From positions 23,045-87,044 of the forward strand of contig ARYC01000710.1 in the NCBI GenBank assembly GCA_000711775.1: a stretch of 64,000 nucleotides of DNA, given 5' to 3'. The notes under the pieces were generated by a model, which was not told where the DNA came from, made no database searches, and saw only the letters and a list, made by a program, of their open reading frames with translations. The position numbers were made by a program, and so were the translations under genes. This DNA is from Oxytricha trifallax. Lineage: Eukaryota; Ciliophora; Spirotrichea; Sporadotrichida; Oxytrichidae. The first letter of the stretch is position 1, and each line of letters begins with the position of its first letter. Below, in pieces: positions 22,826 through 33,060 of this stretch.

Positions 22826-24386
22826 ATGATATCTACCTCGATAATGAAAGCTGGAGTTTTGGCTCTATTGCTAACCTCTACTATAGCCGTAGTCACTAAA
22901 GTAGAAAATTAGCAAGTATAGTAGAAACCCACCAAATTTCTGCAGACTTCTAATGAAGGACTAGCAGTTAGTACCTTGTCATAGACTTCTTCAAAAAGAA
23001 TCGTGAGTTACAATGGCAATAATTTTGATGATGACACTGAGAATCCCTTTGCTGACTTTATAATTGGCATAATATTGATTTGCTTCTCCTTCCCAATACT
23101 ATGGAATAATGAGAGAAAGCAGGTCAGAATAGCTGCTTTGCTAATAGAGGGCGAGAAAAATGTTGTAGACTGTTAGGATTATAAGTAGCCAGAGACTTCC
23201 CAAGATATGAAACTAATTTATGCTTTTTTTCAACTTTTATATTAAAATGCTAGTGGGTAAACGCAAAGCGATTCAGTAATAGTAGATGAACACTTTGGAG
23301 TATAAATCAGCAACTCTGTGAAACTTATCAGGAGCGTAGAGATGTTTTAATGGGTAGAACATAAAAAGTCGAGCAATAATCGCACTGAAACTTCGTACAC
23401 GAAAGAATGGAAAAATCATATAGTAAATAGCTCAGCTTTTAGAGACCCCTACCACTAAAACCCACACTTTATGCCATTTGATTCAAAGACAACAGTTGCT
23501 GAAAAGGTAGACTTTGGTGGATATGTTCTCGCTCCATCTTAAATTAGTAAAATTAATACTTCAAAAACATTGGGATTAACTAATGATTAAGTTAAGTTGG
23601 CACAAGAAAAGTAACAAAACTATTTGAATGATCACAGCTATGAAGCTCCAAAAGAATCAGGAGGCTCATTACTCATTTCTTTAAAGAAAAATAATGGAGT
23701 CACAGATATTGGTGATGTCAAAGTAACATTTTCTTATATTCCTTGTGGCCCAACAACAATAGTAGCACAATAGATTTGTGATAAAGACAACTTTACATTC
23801 AGACAATGGTTATAAAAAATTATTTTATTAATGGAACCCAAAGAAGGTTGCTTTACCAATTACTTAAAACAATTACCCAGATCAAGAAGTCGTATGCCTG
23901 ATGTGCGCATGCTGCCCTTGTGCAACAATTGTAGACTAAATGTTCCAATCAATGTTTAAGGAGACAATTGAGAATGAATTACGATTTATTTAATTTATTT
24001 TAATTGAGTTTGTAGAGGAGTAACCTATCTCAAAAGTCGATCTCTTCAAGAAGAAATCTTAAGAAAATGATATGACTACTGTTTACATTAGAATAGGAGG
24101 TTGGTTTTTAATGTATGCTGGTATCTGTCTACTCTTAAAATATATAATTAAAGAAATTACTTTTTTAATCTTCAGTCCTATTATTTACACTCTCAGTTGG
24201 ATTCCATTAGTAGGATTCCTGATGGCTCATGGCTTTAAATTAATTGTAGCGATTTTTGCATTTGTTGTCTCAGTAACACTCTCTTCTTTAACTATTGGAA
24301 TAGCTTGGTTATATTACAGACCTTTATATGGTGCAGCTTTCCTAGGAATAGTAGGAGTGGGCTTGGCTCTTATATTTTTAGTTTGA
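22826..24386 (+). CDS. TMEM43: TMEM43 (LUMA) family membrane protein
   Basis: ATG at 22826, TGA at 24384. An early hydrophobic segment follows the N-terminus and another is at FIIGIILICFSFPILW. The large luminal region has VEMFQWVEHKKSS and later KVTFSYIPCGPTTIVAQQ, the hallmark 'GD.R..Y...GP...V' of TMEM43. The C-terminus holds the closing transmembrane helices (GWFLMYAGICLLL; LVGFLMAHGFKLIVAIFAFV; GIAWLYYRPLYGAAF). TMEM43 is an inner-nuclear-membrane/ER protein. Two very short IESs (23225-23251 and 23810-23834) must be removed, giving about 502 residues. A potential CxxC-rich patch (CLMCACCPCATIV) lies just before the last helices. Confidence 0.8.
23225..23251. other. 27-bp IES, pointer ATGCT
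   Basis: ATGCT repeats at 23220-23224 and 23247-23251. Removal changes LIYAFFQLLYQNASG to LIYASG, which fits the TMEM43 family better. The length is a multiple of three with no TGA, so the frame alone does not prove it. Confidence 0.6.
23810..23834. other. 25-bp IES, pointer AATGG
   Basis: AATGG repeats at 23805-23809 and 23830-23834. Removal of 25 bp joins TFRQW to NPKKVALP in frame; without it the frame is lost. The insert begins TTATAAAAA and lacks GT..AG ends, so it is not an ordinary intron. Confidence 0.75.
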
Positions 24387-24467
24387 AGCCTTAATTTTAT
24401 AATGAATCACTTCAAATTTTTCTTATCAATTGATAATACTTTGATAATGAAATTATTGGGTAATAAA

Positions 24468-27290
24468 TCAATCATTTTCAAATGTAAGTTGTCTCCTAAC
24501 TATGAAGCTGTGTTTTTATCTATCCTCCTTTTTCTCTGTAAAATCAATTATAACATTATTGCTCATAAACTTAAAGAATCTCTTATGATAAGGAATTGGA
24601 TCAATGCAAGATATTTCTTAGTAGTCTCTATTTAGAATGTACTCTTTAAACCTACTCTCGCATATTTTAGCGAAGTTGAATTCTTAAAGATAATCAATTA
24701 TTGCTATATGATAGATAAACTTCCCACATTTGCTTATTTGCATGTGTCTGTTTCCATTGAAAGTCTGTATTAGTTCTAAATAATATTATTATGTACTTTT
24801 TATATTATTCTTACATCCTTTAAGTCTTTCTTTCTCAATCTTAATTTCTCTTTTTAAATCTTCTTCAATTATAATTTACTCATCTTAAAGGCGAGTTTTG
24901 ACTATCTGCTCAGCCTACATCTTCAGACAATAGTAATTGTAGTTCTTTTCAACACAAAACAAGAGGGAGTAGTCCATTAATTTATGCTAACTCAAGAATT
25001 TAATATCGTCTTCCATTAAATCTAGCAGGGCTCTTCTGTCATCCCTTGAAAATCTCAAAAACTATAAAATTGTATATTTAAACAGCTTAAGAACTTACAA
25101 TGTGCTCCTAGCATTACTAGAATAGATTCAAGTCTTTTAGAACAGTTCCTCTTTCATGATTTTTACCTTTAACTTTTCTATTGAATAAACTGCCCTTCAA
25201 ATCGAATTTATTCAGAATTTCAGAAGGTTTACTGCACTAAATTGTATTTCCCATGAGTATTAAATGGACAGGGACAATATCTTCCATTTGTACAGTAAAA
25301 ATACCATATATTCTAGCAAGCATTGATCTTGGATTATTCTAAAGATATTCATAGTAGTCTTGAAACATGGATTTAAATGTACTGAGCTCAGAGTCAGTCA
25401 TTGTTTTAATTATGAAATTCTTATCTTCACTAAAGAAAAAGAAGCTTCCACTCTTTCCCGAAGATTCACCTGAATTTTATATGCTTTTTTTGTTGTTTTC
25501 AGGGCATAGCGATTTAATAATATCGCTGTTTTGAATGAAGTCTATCTCCCTTATCTTTTGAAAGATATAACCGCTATGCTCAAAGACTTCCACAGTCTCA
25601 TTTATGATAATTTTATTTCTTATTGGCTCCTCAAAGGCAGTGGTGTTGTCAGATGTCATGTTTATATTTAAGTTTTATCCTTTCTCAGACTTTTTACCTT
25701 CTCTATAAGGATTATCAATTTCTATTCTGGGAATCTCAAGTTTTCTTAGCAAATTAAATTAATCCAAGTCATCCACTTTGACTTCGTTGTTTTGCAAGTG
25801 ATCGTCAAAAGATTTCCTTGTAAATGTGGTAATTCCTTAGAGTATGATGTTTACTAACTCTACATTTAGTGACTAAGTCAAAAATGAATTTAAGGTGTCA
25901 TTAAATAGATCATCCTTTCTTGATTTATTATCAGGTGGAATACCAAAGAATTCGAGCCATTTCGTCCTCGCCATATAATAAAAGTAAGGTTCAGAAAGTC
26001 TAACAATTGTAAGCCAGAGTCCAGTGGAAAATGCCGCAAATTAACTTATAGTCTAGACTATTGATAGCCTGTCTTCAACTTCTTCATTTTAAGAGTCATT
26101 AGGATTAAAAAGTTGATAGTAAACTGATGCAAGATTCAATGTCCAAATCAAAATAAATACTCCAACATAAGAGTAATGCTTTCTCAGAAAGAACCACCTC
26201 TCTCTATTTTTAAGGCCTGGTCTCGCTAATCTTCTCTAAGCATAAACACCTAAAAAAGGATTGAGATACTATCTTAAAACTTACAAGAATAAAGAGCCAC
26301 TATAATGTAAATTGAGAGACTCATAGCAACAACCAAATTTGAGGTTTGTTTAGTTATAACACTGTTGTACTTCACATCATTGTCTTAACAGTCAACTATA
26401 TAAATTAGAATGATCAGATTCTTAATTAAGTTACCAGTAATTGATTGATTTCCGAATATTACAAGCAGCAGAACTATAATAACTGACCCAATTAAATAGA
26501 ATTTAACTCTTCTCTTGCTTGGATAAAATGGGTTCCTTAGAGTTTTTAATATAAATATATAAACCTTTGAAAATAATTTGGTTAATGCTTAATAAGTTTT
26601 TCTAAAATAGATTAAATCTGCAAATTTGAAATCTAATTAAAGATTAAGAGTTAGAATGAGATCAATACAGAGGCAAAGATTGAGCATTAGTGACATGAAC
26701 TAGAAATATAGAAAGAAGTACTCATTTGAGTAACACAGCAATCTCTTTACATTAACCTATATGATAAAGATAAGATTCACAAAACATCCCATTAAATTAT
26801 TAAGTAAATGTACTGATTGTGAGTCATCGCTTTGGTATAGTACTGTGTAAGCAAATAGTCTGTCTATTTCTGTGTAATTTATGAAATAAAAGGTTTTTAT
26901 GGATTTAATCATGGCATTCAATAAAATTCAAAATTTTTACTATTAAAAAAGGCAAATTGGCATATATTATTTTCAGATTGAAAGAGGAGACAGCTTCACA
27001 CAAGCAAATATAAGCAATCATGGGTTGAGGATGAGTTTATAGCTTTTTGCTGTAAAATATAGTGGTTGCCACAAAAATTGAACCAGTCATAGATAAAAAG
27101 GCAATTATCACTTTTACCAGGATAACTACATAAAGTAAGTTAATACTTATCTAATTTTTATCAATAAAGGGGAAAATATAAAGGTTTTAACTAATACTTA
27201 CTTGGAAAATCTTTAGGATTATAGGAAGCTTAGAATTCTCTAAAATCAATATATTACAGCCAACTAAAATGAAAAATATCCATTGTTACT
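24468..27290 (-). CDS. Phosphatidylinositol phosphate kinase with N-terminal seven-helix (GPCR-like) domain
   Basis: On the minus strand, the first 1.3 kb (27290-25990) encodes a series of hydrophobic helices (VGCNILILENSKLPIILKIF; VVILVKVIIAFLSMTGSIFV; FYLIGSVIIVLLLVIFGNQS; YVGVFILIWTLNLASVYYQL), seven or so in all. A linker then leads to the PIPK catalytic domain: SGKSGSFFFFSEDKNFIIKT (nucleotide-binding loop and Lys), NPRSMLARIYGIF, KFDLKGSLFNRKV, HKLMDYSLLFCVEKN and YHIAIIDYLQEFNF (the 'MDYSLL' and 'IID' motifs), ending at TGA 24468. This architecture is known from Dictyostelium RpkA and from ciliate and oomycete GPCR-PIPKs. It would couple a membrane signal to PIP2 synthesis. The start is unresolved; introns or IESs occur near 27130-27230 and 25100-25130. 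Confidence 0.85.
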
Positions 27291-27604
27291 ATAATAATTA
27301 TTATTGAAACTTTAATTGTTAAAACTTAAAACTTTTGGTATTTTTCTAGGAGCCTTCTATTTTATAAATATTTTGGAAATTTAATTTTAAATGTAAAATT
27401 TGGAGATAGCTTTGATATTTTGAATTTATTATATACTAATGCGCAAGACAAATAAATTAATCTAATAATTTATATAATGGCTCTCTAATTTGATACTGCC
27501 TCCTACAAAAAAATGAAAACTAATTATAATTCTTAATTATGATTTGAGAAAAATTGTTTCATCATAATATTTTTCCTCTCAAGTTAATTATATCTTTATT
27601 TAAA

Positions 27605-29257
27605 ATGAAAATAGTAGCTTTACTTTTATCGACTGTATGCATATCAAGTGTGATGTGCGACGATCTCTATCACGAAGACAGAGATCTTTCAGGGTGCAGT
27701 GTTGAGTTAGACTCCAATATCTTTAATCTTATGGCTCTTCAAAGAACATTAAAGTAAGATATCCTATGACTATTTATATCAAGATTACAATGCAAACTAT
27801 TGTATTACAAATAGAATTTATATAAAATCTTAACCTATTCATATAGTGAAACAAACAAATAAACTTTAGTTATTAAAATTTATTTTTATTGACACAACTG
27901 ATTACAAAATTGATTTCAAGACAGCAACAGGTAGTCAATCCTTAGAGTTTAACTTCTGCGAGAACTCTTTGAGGACTTGCTCTGATAACAAAAAGGACTT
28001 TGCTAATTTTGTTGATGAGAAAGGCTAATGCACACATCTCAGCTCAAACTCATTGAGTTAAAATTGAGTGAATTTCCAAAATATAATCTAATAATCAATC
28101 ATTTATTCACACTAATTTAATATTAATATTTTAATTCTAATTAAACAGCATCTATCTCGAAATTTTGATCATTTCGAGATAGATGCTGTTTAATTAGAAT
28201 TAAAAAATTAATATTAAATTAGTGTGAATAAATGATTGATTATTTGATTATATTTTGGAAATTCACTCAATTTTAACTCATTGTCAGATATAGTAGTAAC
28301 CTTACAAAGCGAAGAAGAACCAGAGAGAGGCATTAATCTTGACTTCATAAGTCCAGCTTAATGCAATGCAACTGATTTCTATAAACTTAGAGTGCAGCTA
28401 AACTGTGACAAGAATGCTGTCAGACCTATCTATTCCCTAGATTCAGATACAACTAATCAGTAATGCTATAAAAAAGTTGTTTTCGCTTCAAGAGAGGGTT
28501 GTCCTAAGTTATAGCTTGGCATTTTATGGCATTTCTTTAGCAAATATGCAAATGGATTTGCTTTGGTCATGATTGCACTTGGTTTCTTCTTCTTAATGTA
28601 CGGTGGAAGATATCATCAAAAGACTTTATTCTTATTCGGTCAATTAACTTTTGTCGCTTTTGCCATGGTGATTTTTTATGGATATGCGTTCCCCAAAAAT
28701 TCACCAGAGTGGAGTGTATGGCTTTCATTAGTAGTGACATTAGCCATGGGAACAGGTCCAGGGTACTTTACTCAAAAATGGGCAAGAAGTGGAGTATTAT
28801 TGATTGGTGCTTGGATAGGAGGTCTTTTTGGTGCTATCTTTTACACTGCCTTCATAGCTAAATATGCAACTGAGAACCCCATGCTTGCTCTATGGCTTTG
28901 TATTGTTTTCTTCTCTATCTTCGTTGCAGTTTTATCCCAAATTTACTTTGATTACGCCGTTATCTTTGGATCAGCAATTGTTGGATCATACATGTTTATT
29001 AGAGTAAGTCATCTTTTAAAGCCTAATATTTTCTTTAGGGCATCTCAATATACATCGGCGGTTTCCCTAATGAGTTCATCCTTTATCAAAACTACATGAA
29101 TGGATCAGTTGGTCAAACAAACAAGACTCTCTTTGTTTACCTCTTCATTATGATCGTCATGGCATTCTCTTCAATGCTTGCTTAATTCAGAATGAGACAA
29201 GGAAACGCAGCAGAATATAATTTAAGATCAAGTCAAGGAAAATACGACAAATTTTGA
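27605..29257 (+). CDS. TMEM198/DUF4203-like seven-helix protein with signal peptide and luminal domain
   Basis: ATG at 27605 begins MKIVALLLSTVCISSVMC, a signal peptide. A cysteine-containing luminal part follows (FNFCENSLRTCSDNKKDF; NCDKNAVRPIYSLDSD), then about seven hydrophobic helices (ALVMIALGFFFLMYGGRY; LVVTLAMGTGPGYFTQKW; SGVLLIGAWIGGLFGAIF; YAVIFGSAIVGSYMFIR) and a closing helix before a polar tail, TGA at 29255. The helical block with its glycine-rich 'GxxxGAxxG' runs matches the TMEM198/DUF4203 family. There is an intron at about 29004-29038. An IES at 28056-28283 is a palindrome. The insert at about 27759-27905 is not resolved. In animals TMEM198 acts in Wnt signalling; in ciliates the role is unknown. 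Confidence 0.7.
28056..28283. other. 228-bp palindromic IES, pointer AACTCATTG
   Basis: The direct repeat AACTCATTG lies at 28047-28055 and 28275-28283. The interior is an almost perfect palindrome centred near 28165 (GAAATTTTGATCATTTC), with arms of about 110 bp. Removal joins SSNSLS to DIVVTLQSEEEPER in frame. It has no ORF and no G/C-run tips, so it is distinct from the three elements with 8-bp duplications. Confidence 0.85.
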
Positions 29258-29453
29258 TTTACAGTTCAACAAGTTGTTGAATTATTGAGTAGATATTAAG
29301 ATTATTTAAGTAAGAAAAGACTTTAAAGATTAAATGACTAAATTTTAAATATTAAATCTCATAAAAGACATAAGTGTATATACGAATTAATATGTTTAAC
29401 TCAATAAAAATATCATTTAAATACAAATACAGTAATAAATATATAATTTGCAA

Positions 29454-30940
29454 TCACTTTTGTTGATCATTTTCATTGCTTTTGTCTCTTTTGTTAGTAA
29501 AATTCCCCATCCCTTAATTTAAATTGTTGCCATTTTTATTTACTTAGCCATTTTTATTCATGGCTTTAGAGTACTAAACAAAGCTACTATTCCTAGATTT
29601 TTCAATGCTTCCACTTTTCTACATAAAGAATGTTGGGAAAGATCCCCTATCTGTAAACTCTGGAAGAGCAAAACTTGGTAATCCCTGCTAAGCTTGAGGT
29701 TTATTTATACTATTTTAGAATGAAAGCTGAGCTGATTAATTCATTGCCCCCATACCCTTAAATGGTTAGAACAAACTAGCAACTTATGATCCAAAGGAAG
29801 TTTACTAATTAGCTTACTATTGGTTAAGTTAACCATTTCCTGGCTTGCTTTGAGGTAACAATAGTTTCTAATCTAATCCAAAACCAATACTTGCACTTGA
29901 AAGTTAAGTTGTTAAGAAACCTGCTGCAGCTGCTTGCTATTCATGTGTCCTTCTTAAGATCAGGTCATTTAAAGTGAAACTGCTTTGCTATTTGAATCCT
30001 CCAAATCCTCTAAATGATTCAGTACTTTTCATTGGAAATGCAAATGCTGGCAACTGATCAGCTCTTTTCAAGGGATCAAATTAATAACATAATAAATTTA
30101 TTTTAATAAATACTTGAGCTAATAACTAAGCAGTCTGAATTTATTGCTGCTACTAATATTATTGCTAATCGTTTTTCTAGTTCTATTACTATTGAAAGTC
30201 TTAACCCTGATTCACTACAATCTATTAATTGTTGATGTAGATGTTGTTAAAAGTCTAGGGAGCAGCAGTGAAAATGTTGTTATTTGTAACATTTTTCACT
30301 TAATTGTTATTGATGTTTTATATAACAGTCTGTGCTTACTGTTTTGGCGATTAAGACTATTGGTTAAAATTTGTTGATTCTTTGGAATCTTGGCACTTTT
30401 AAGTATTAGCCTTTGTCTTTTAGTGGTGCTTTGAGTTCTTGTCAAAAAAAGGATTTAAAATTAACTTTATTTTTGAAAGTCTGGCTTTTCCTTAACAGTT
30501 TTTCTTTTTTCTGATTCATTTGCAGTTAGCTTTCTACTTCTAGATCTTTATTTGTGGTCTCCTGTCTCAATAACTGGCTTTTCTTCTTTATGAATCAAAG
30601 ATTTTCCAAATGAAATCTACTTGATTAATAGCTGATTGTCTTTAGTGTTCTCCTAAATCTTGTGCAAGTCAATCAGCTGCCTGTCTTCAACATTTTCCAG
30701 TTTAACTTATAATTCTTATTGATGTTTAAACAGCATTTTCTATTCCATTTCAAGCTGCTGCTTCTATTACATCTTTAGCTTTAACTCACGTTTTAAATCA
30801 GTTGAACGCACCCAAGTTTTGTTATAAATTTCATTCTAATTTTCTTCACCTGCCTAATTGTCTGTCGTTGTTTTCGTGGTGTGGACTGCTCTCCTGATAT
30901 GCTCTTCTTCTAAAGGTAAAATTAGTTAAGGATATTTCAT
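29454..30940 (-). CDS. Q/N-rich protein with coiled-coil N-terminus
   Basis: ATG at 30940 (MKYPQLILPLEEEHIRRAVH). The first 150 residues are a charged helix (KRELKLKMQQKQQLEMEQKM). After an intron or IES near 30280-30310 the protein becomes Gln-, Asn-, Phe- and Gly-rich (STESFRGFGGFKQQSSFTLN; QPFKGMGAMNQSAQLSFQNS), ending before TGA at 29454. Glutamines are largely TAA/TAG. No known domain; the low-complexity half resembles condensate-forming or FG-like tails. Confidence 0.5.
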
Positions 30941-31014
30941 AAAAACACACAATGATTATATGAATATCTTGTTAAATTGATTATTCAATGATTAGGGTAT
31001 TTCAAAAGATATAG

Positions 31015-31419
31015 TCAACAATAAAATTGTAGTCTTTCTCTGTATCCGCTATGTGATACAAACTTTCTTCTTCTGGAGTCGCGTACAATTCCAAATTCAT
31101 AATTTAGATTATAAATGAAACTCAGGAAAATATTAATAAATTCCAAAAACTCTTTATTGATTCTAGATATGTCAAGTAGCCCATCAGGGAATAAGTTAGT
31201 ATCTTCATCCCATTCCATATAACTCGATATGAATTTGGGGTAATTATGTGCTAAGAAAGTAGAAAATATTTGTATTTCTTTGTCACTCTCCAGAGATAGA
31301 GTTTTTGCCTTGAGAGCTGTCATCATGAGTCTTTACAGAATTGAATCGTTTGGTAAATGCACAACCTCCTCTTCTTTATTTAAGAGTTACCATGCTGCCA
31401 CTTCGAATTCATTTAGCAT
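31015..31419 (-). CDS. Small unknown protein
   Basis: A continuous reading of 134 codons from ATG 31419 (MLNEFEVAAWQLLNKEEEVV) to TGA 31015, including MEWDEDTNLFPDGLLDISRI and a basic aromatic C-terminus (SRRRKFVSHSGYRERLQFYC). Predicted mostly helical. No family recognised, and upstream exons cannot be excluded. Confidence 0.5.
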
Positions 31420-32696
31420 TAGTTCAAAAATGCATTAAAAATATGTTACAACATTTTTTATGCGAAGTTAAATTTATTTAAAATAATGTTAAATAAGTTG
31501 CTGTAGAATGGTATGTATTAAGAAAAGCGAAGGAATGATTCTTTAATATATTAGAAAATTTAACCATCAGATTACAATAGCAAAAATGAAAAAGTTATAT
31601 AATTGATAATTTTCGTTAATTTAAAATCTTTAGCTCTCTATGATAATCTTACTTACTAGAGTAATATTCATCATTTATTTAAGCAATGCAATTTTGCAAA
31701 GTTCTGGGTTTAAAATCGTATCTATATTAAAAAAATTTGTTAAGAATTTAAGTTTTAAACTAGCTTCAAAAATATAGCGAATTTGTAATATAAGGATATG
31801 GATGAGAGTTGGGAAACAGATAAATGATAAATTTAAATGGTGTTTCATGACAATTTATTTTTAGGAATTCTTATAATAAACTTACACTATAGAGATACTC
31901 TTCTCAAACCTCTCTTTATCATTAATGATACCCCTTCCTATTCGAATAAAAATTAAAATCAATTCAGATATTGTTAGATTTAACTAAATTCCTATAAAAT
32001 ATTTAGCAATTTTACTTACTTTTTGAAATTCCATTCTTAGCATTTCATAGGAATTCAATTTTTGTTTAATTTCAGTGTCGTCATATATCATTACCAATTT
32101 ACTATGATTCTGTTTTAATTTATCAGGACTATAAAATATTCAATTAATTAAAGTGCAAAAATATTACCTAGCTAGATTAGAAACTTGTCCAGAGTGCATA
32201 CTCTATATAAATTATTAATCAAAACTTATAGTGGGGTGCGTTTATATAAAAAACTAAAATATAATCAAATTAAAATTATGATCGAATTAAAATTTACCCC
32301 CCCCCCCCCCATAAAATTTATTGAATTACAGATGCTGTTCTGATTTGGATCTTAATTTGTGGGGAAATCAAGTGAATTTCACTGTTATTTTTCAAGTTTT
32401 ATTGTTTGCTAAGTGGACTAGTCACGAGACTATTATTAGCCTGATTATCGTATTGATTTATATTGGACATTTAATTTACTATATTAATTTAATTTTAATA
32501 AATAATTTTATAGTATAGTATATTAAATGACATCTTGTAGTAATATTAAAGACAAATATTGATCAGGGTTATCTAATGTAATATGCAATAAACTAAGTTA
32601 ATCAGTTTTATACTGATTTTGAGTTATAATACTTTTATATTTATAATAAGACAGTATTAATTTTGCTTTTTACTTGACCACATTTTATATTCTTAA
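31420..32696. other. AT-rich non-coding stretch
   Basis: No coding sign on either strand. It contains the 14-C tract flanked by an 8-bp repeat (32289-32320) and ends at the CIAO1 piece. Confidence 0.5.
32289..32320. repeat. C14 tract between two AAAATTTA copies
   Basis: AAAATTTA at 32289-32296 and 32313-32320 flank fourteen C plus AT. The geometry (AT-rich 8-bp repeat, C-run) mimics the ends of the inverted-repeat elements elsewhere and may be a deletion or excision remnant. Confidence 0.4.
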
Positions 32697-32808
32697 GGAT
32701 TAGTTGGATGAAAAACTACTGAATTAACATCGTTACTGTGAGCATGTGCCTTGAAAATATTTAGTTATATTTAATGATTTAACGTACCTATTGAGCAACT
32801 ATATTGAA
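32697..32808 (-). CDS. CIAO1: CIAO1 segment 4 of 5
   Basis: Minus-strand gene segment entered from the 53.5-kb segment through pointer TTCAATATAGTT (complement of 32797-32808). It reads VAQQ, then a 38-bp intron (GTACG...CAAG), then AHAHSNDVNSVVFHPTNP, and leaves through pointer AACTAATCC (complement of 32697-32705) to 53584. 'AH..DVNSV.F.P' is the sixth-to-seventh blade boundary of CIAO1. Only with this order is the intron phase correct. Confidence 0.9.
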
Positions 32809-32821
32809 TTTAAATTATAAA

Positions 32822-32954
32822 TTCCTGAGCTTGAAAGTGAGTCTCTGTTTATTTCATAAACCATGATTTTGTTGTCAGCACCAGCCTACAATCAAACAAT
32901 AAGATTTCGTTATTTTCTATTAATAAATGACTATATTGTTAGACTTACTGTTGC
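32822..32954 (-). CDS. CIAO1: CIAO1 segment 2 of 5
   Basis: Entered from the 42.7-kb segment through the 12-bp pointer ACTTACTGTTGC (32943-32954). The first part is the 3' portion of an intron ending TTTGATTGTAG, then the exon AGADNKIMVYEINRDSLSSS G, equivalent to the CIAO1 blade '..GGDN.I..YE'. It leaves through the 15-bp pointer TTTCAAGCTCAGGAA (complement of 32822-32836) to the tiny plus-strand segment at 53512. Only 13 bp (32809-32821) separate it from segment 4. Confidence 0.9.
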
Positions 32955-33060
32955 CATATATAACATTTAATTGGACTAGCATTACAATATAGTATTTCCA
33001 GGGCAAAACTAAATTAAACTGTATATTTATTTGTGCATATATTTTGTTACAATATCAAGA

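Noticed and set aside
23810-23834. Short insert as an ordinary intron
   Set aside because: It ends in ATGG rather than AG, and the AATGG repeat explains the boundaries better.
24402-24635. Plus-strand open frame after TMEM43
   Set aside because: It is antisense to the C-terminal end of the PIP kinase (IIDYLQEF motif), which is clearly the coding strand.
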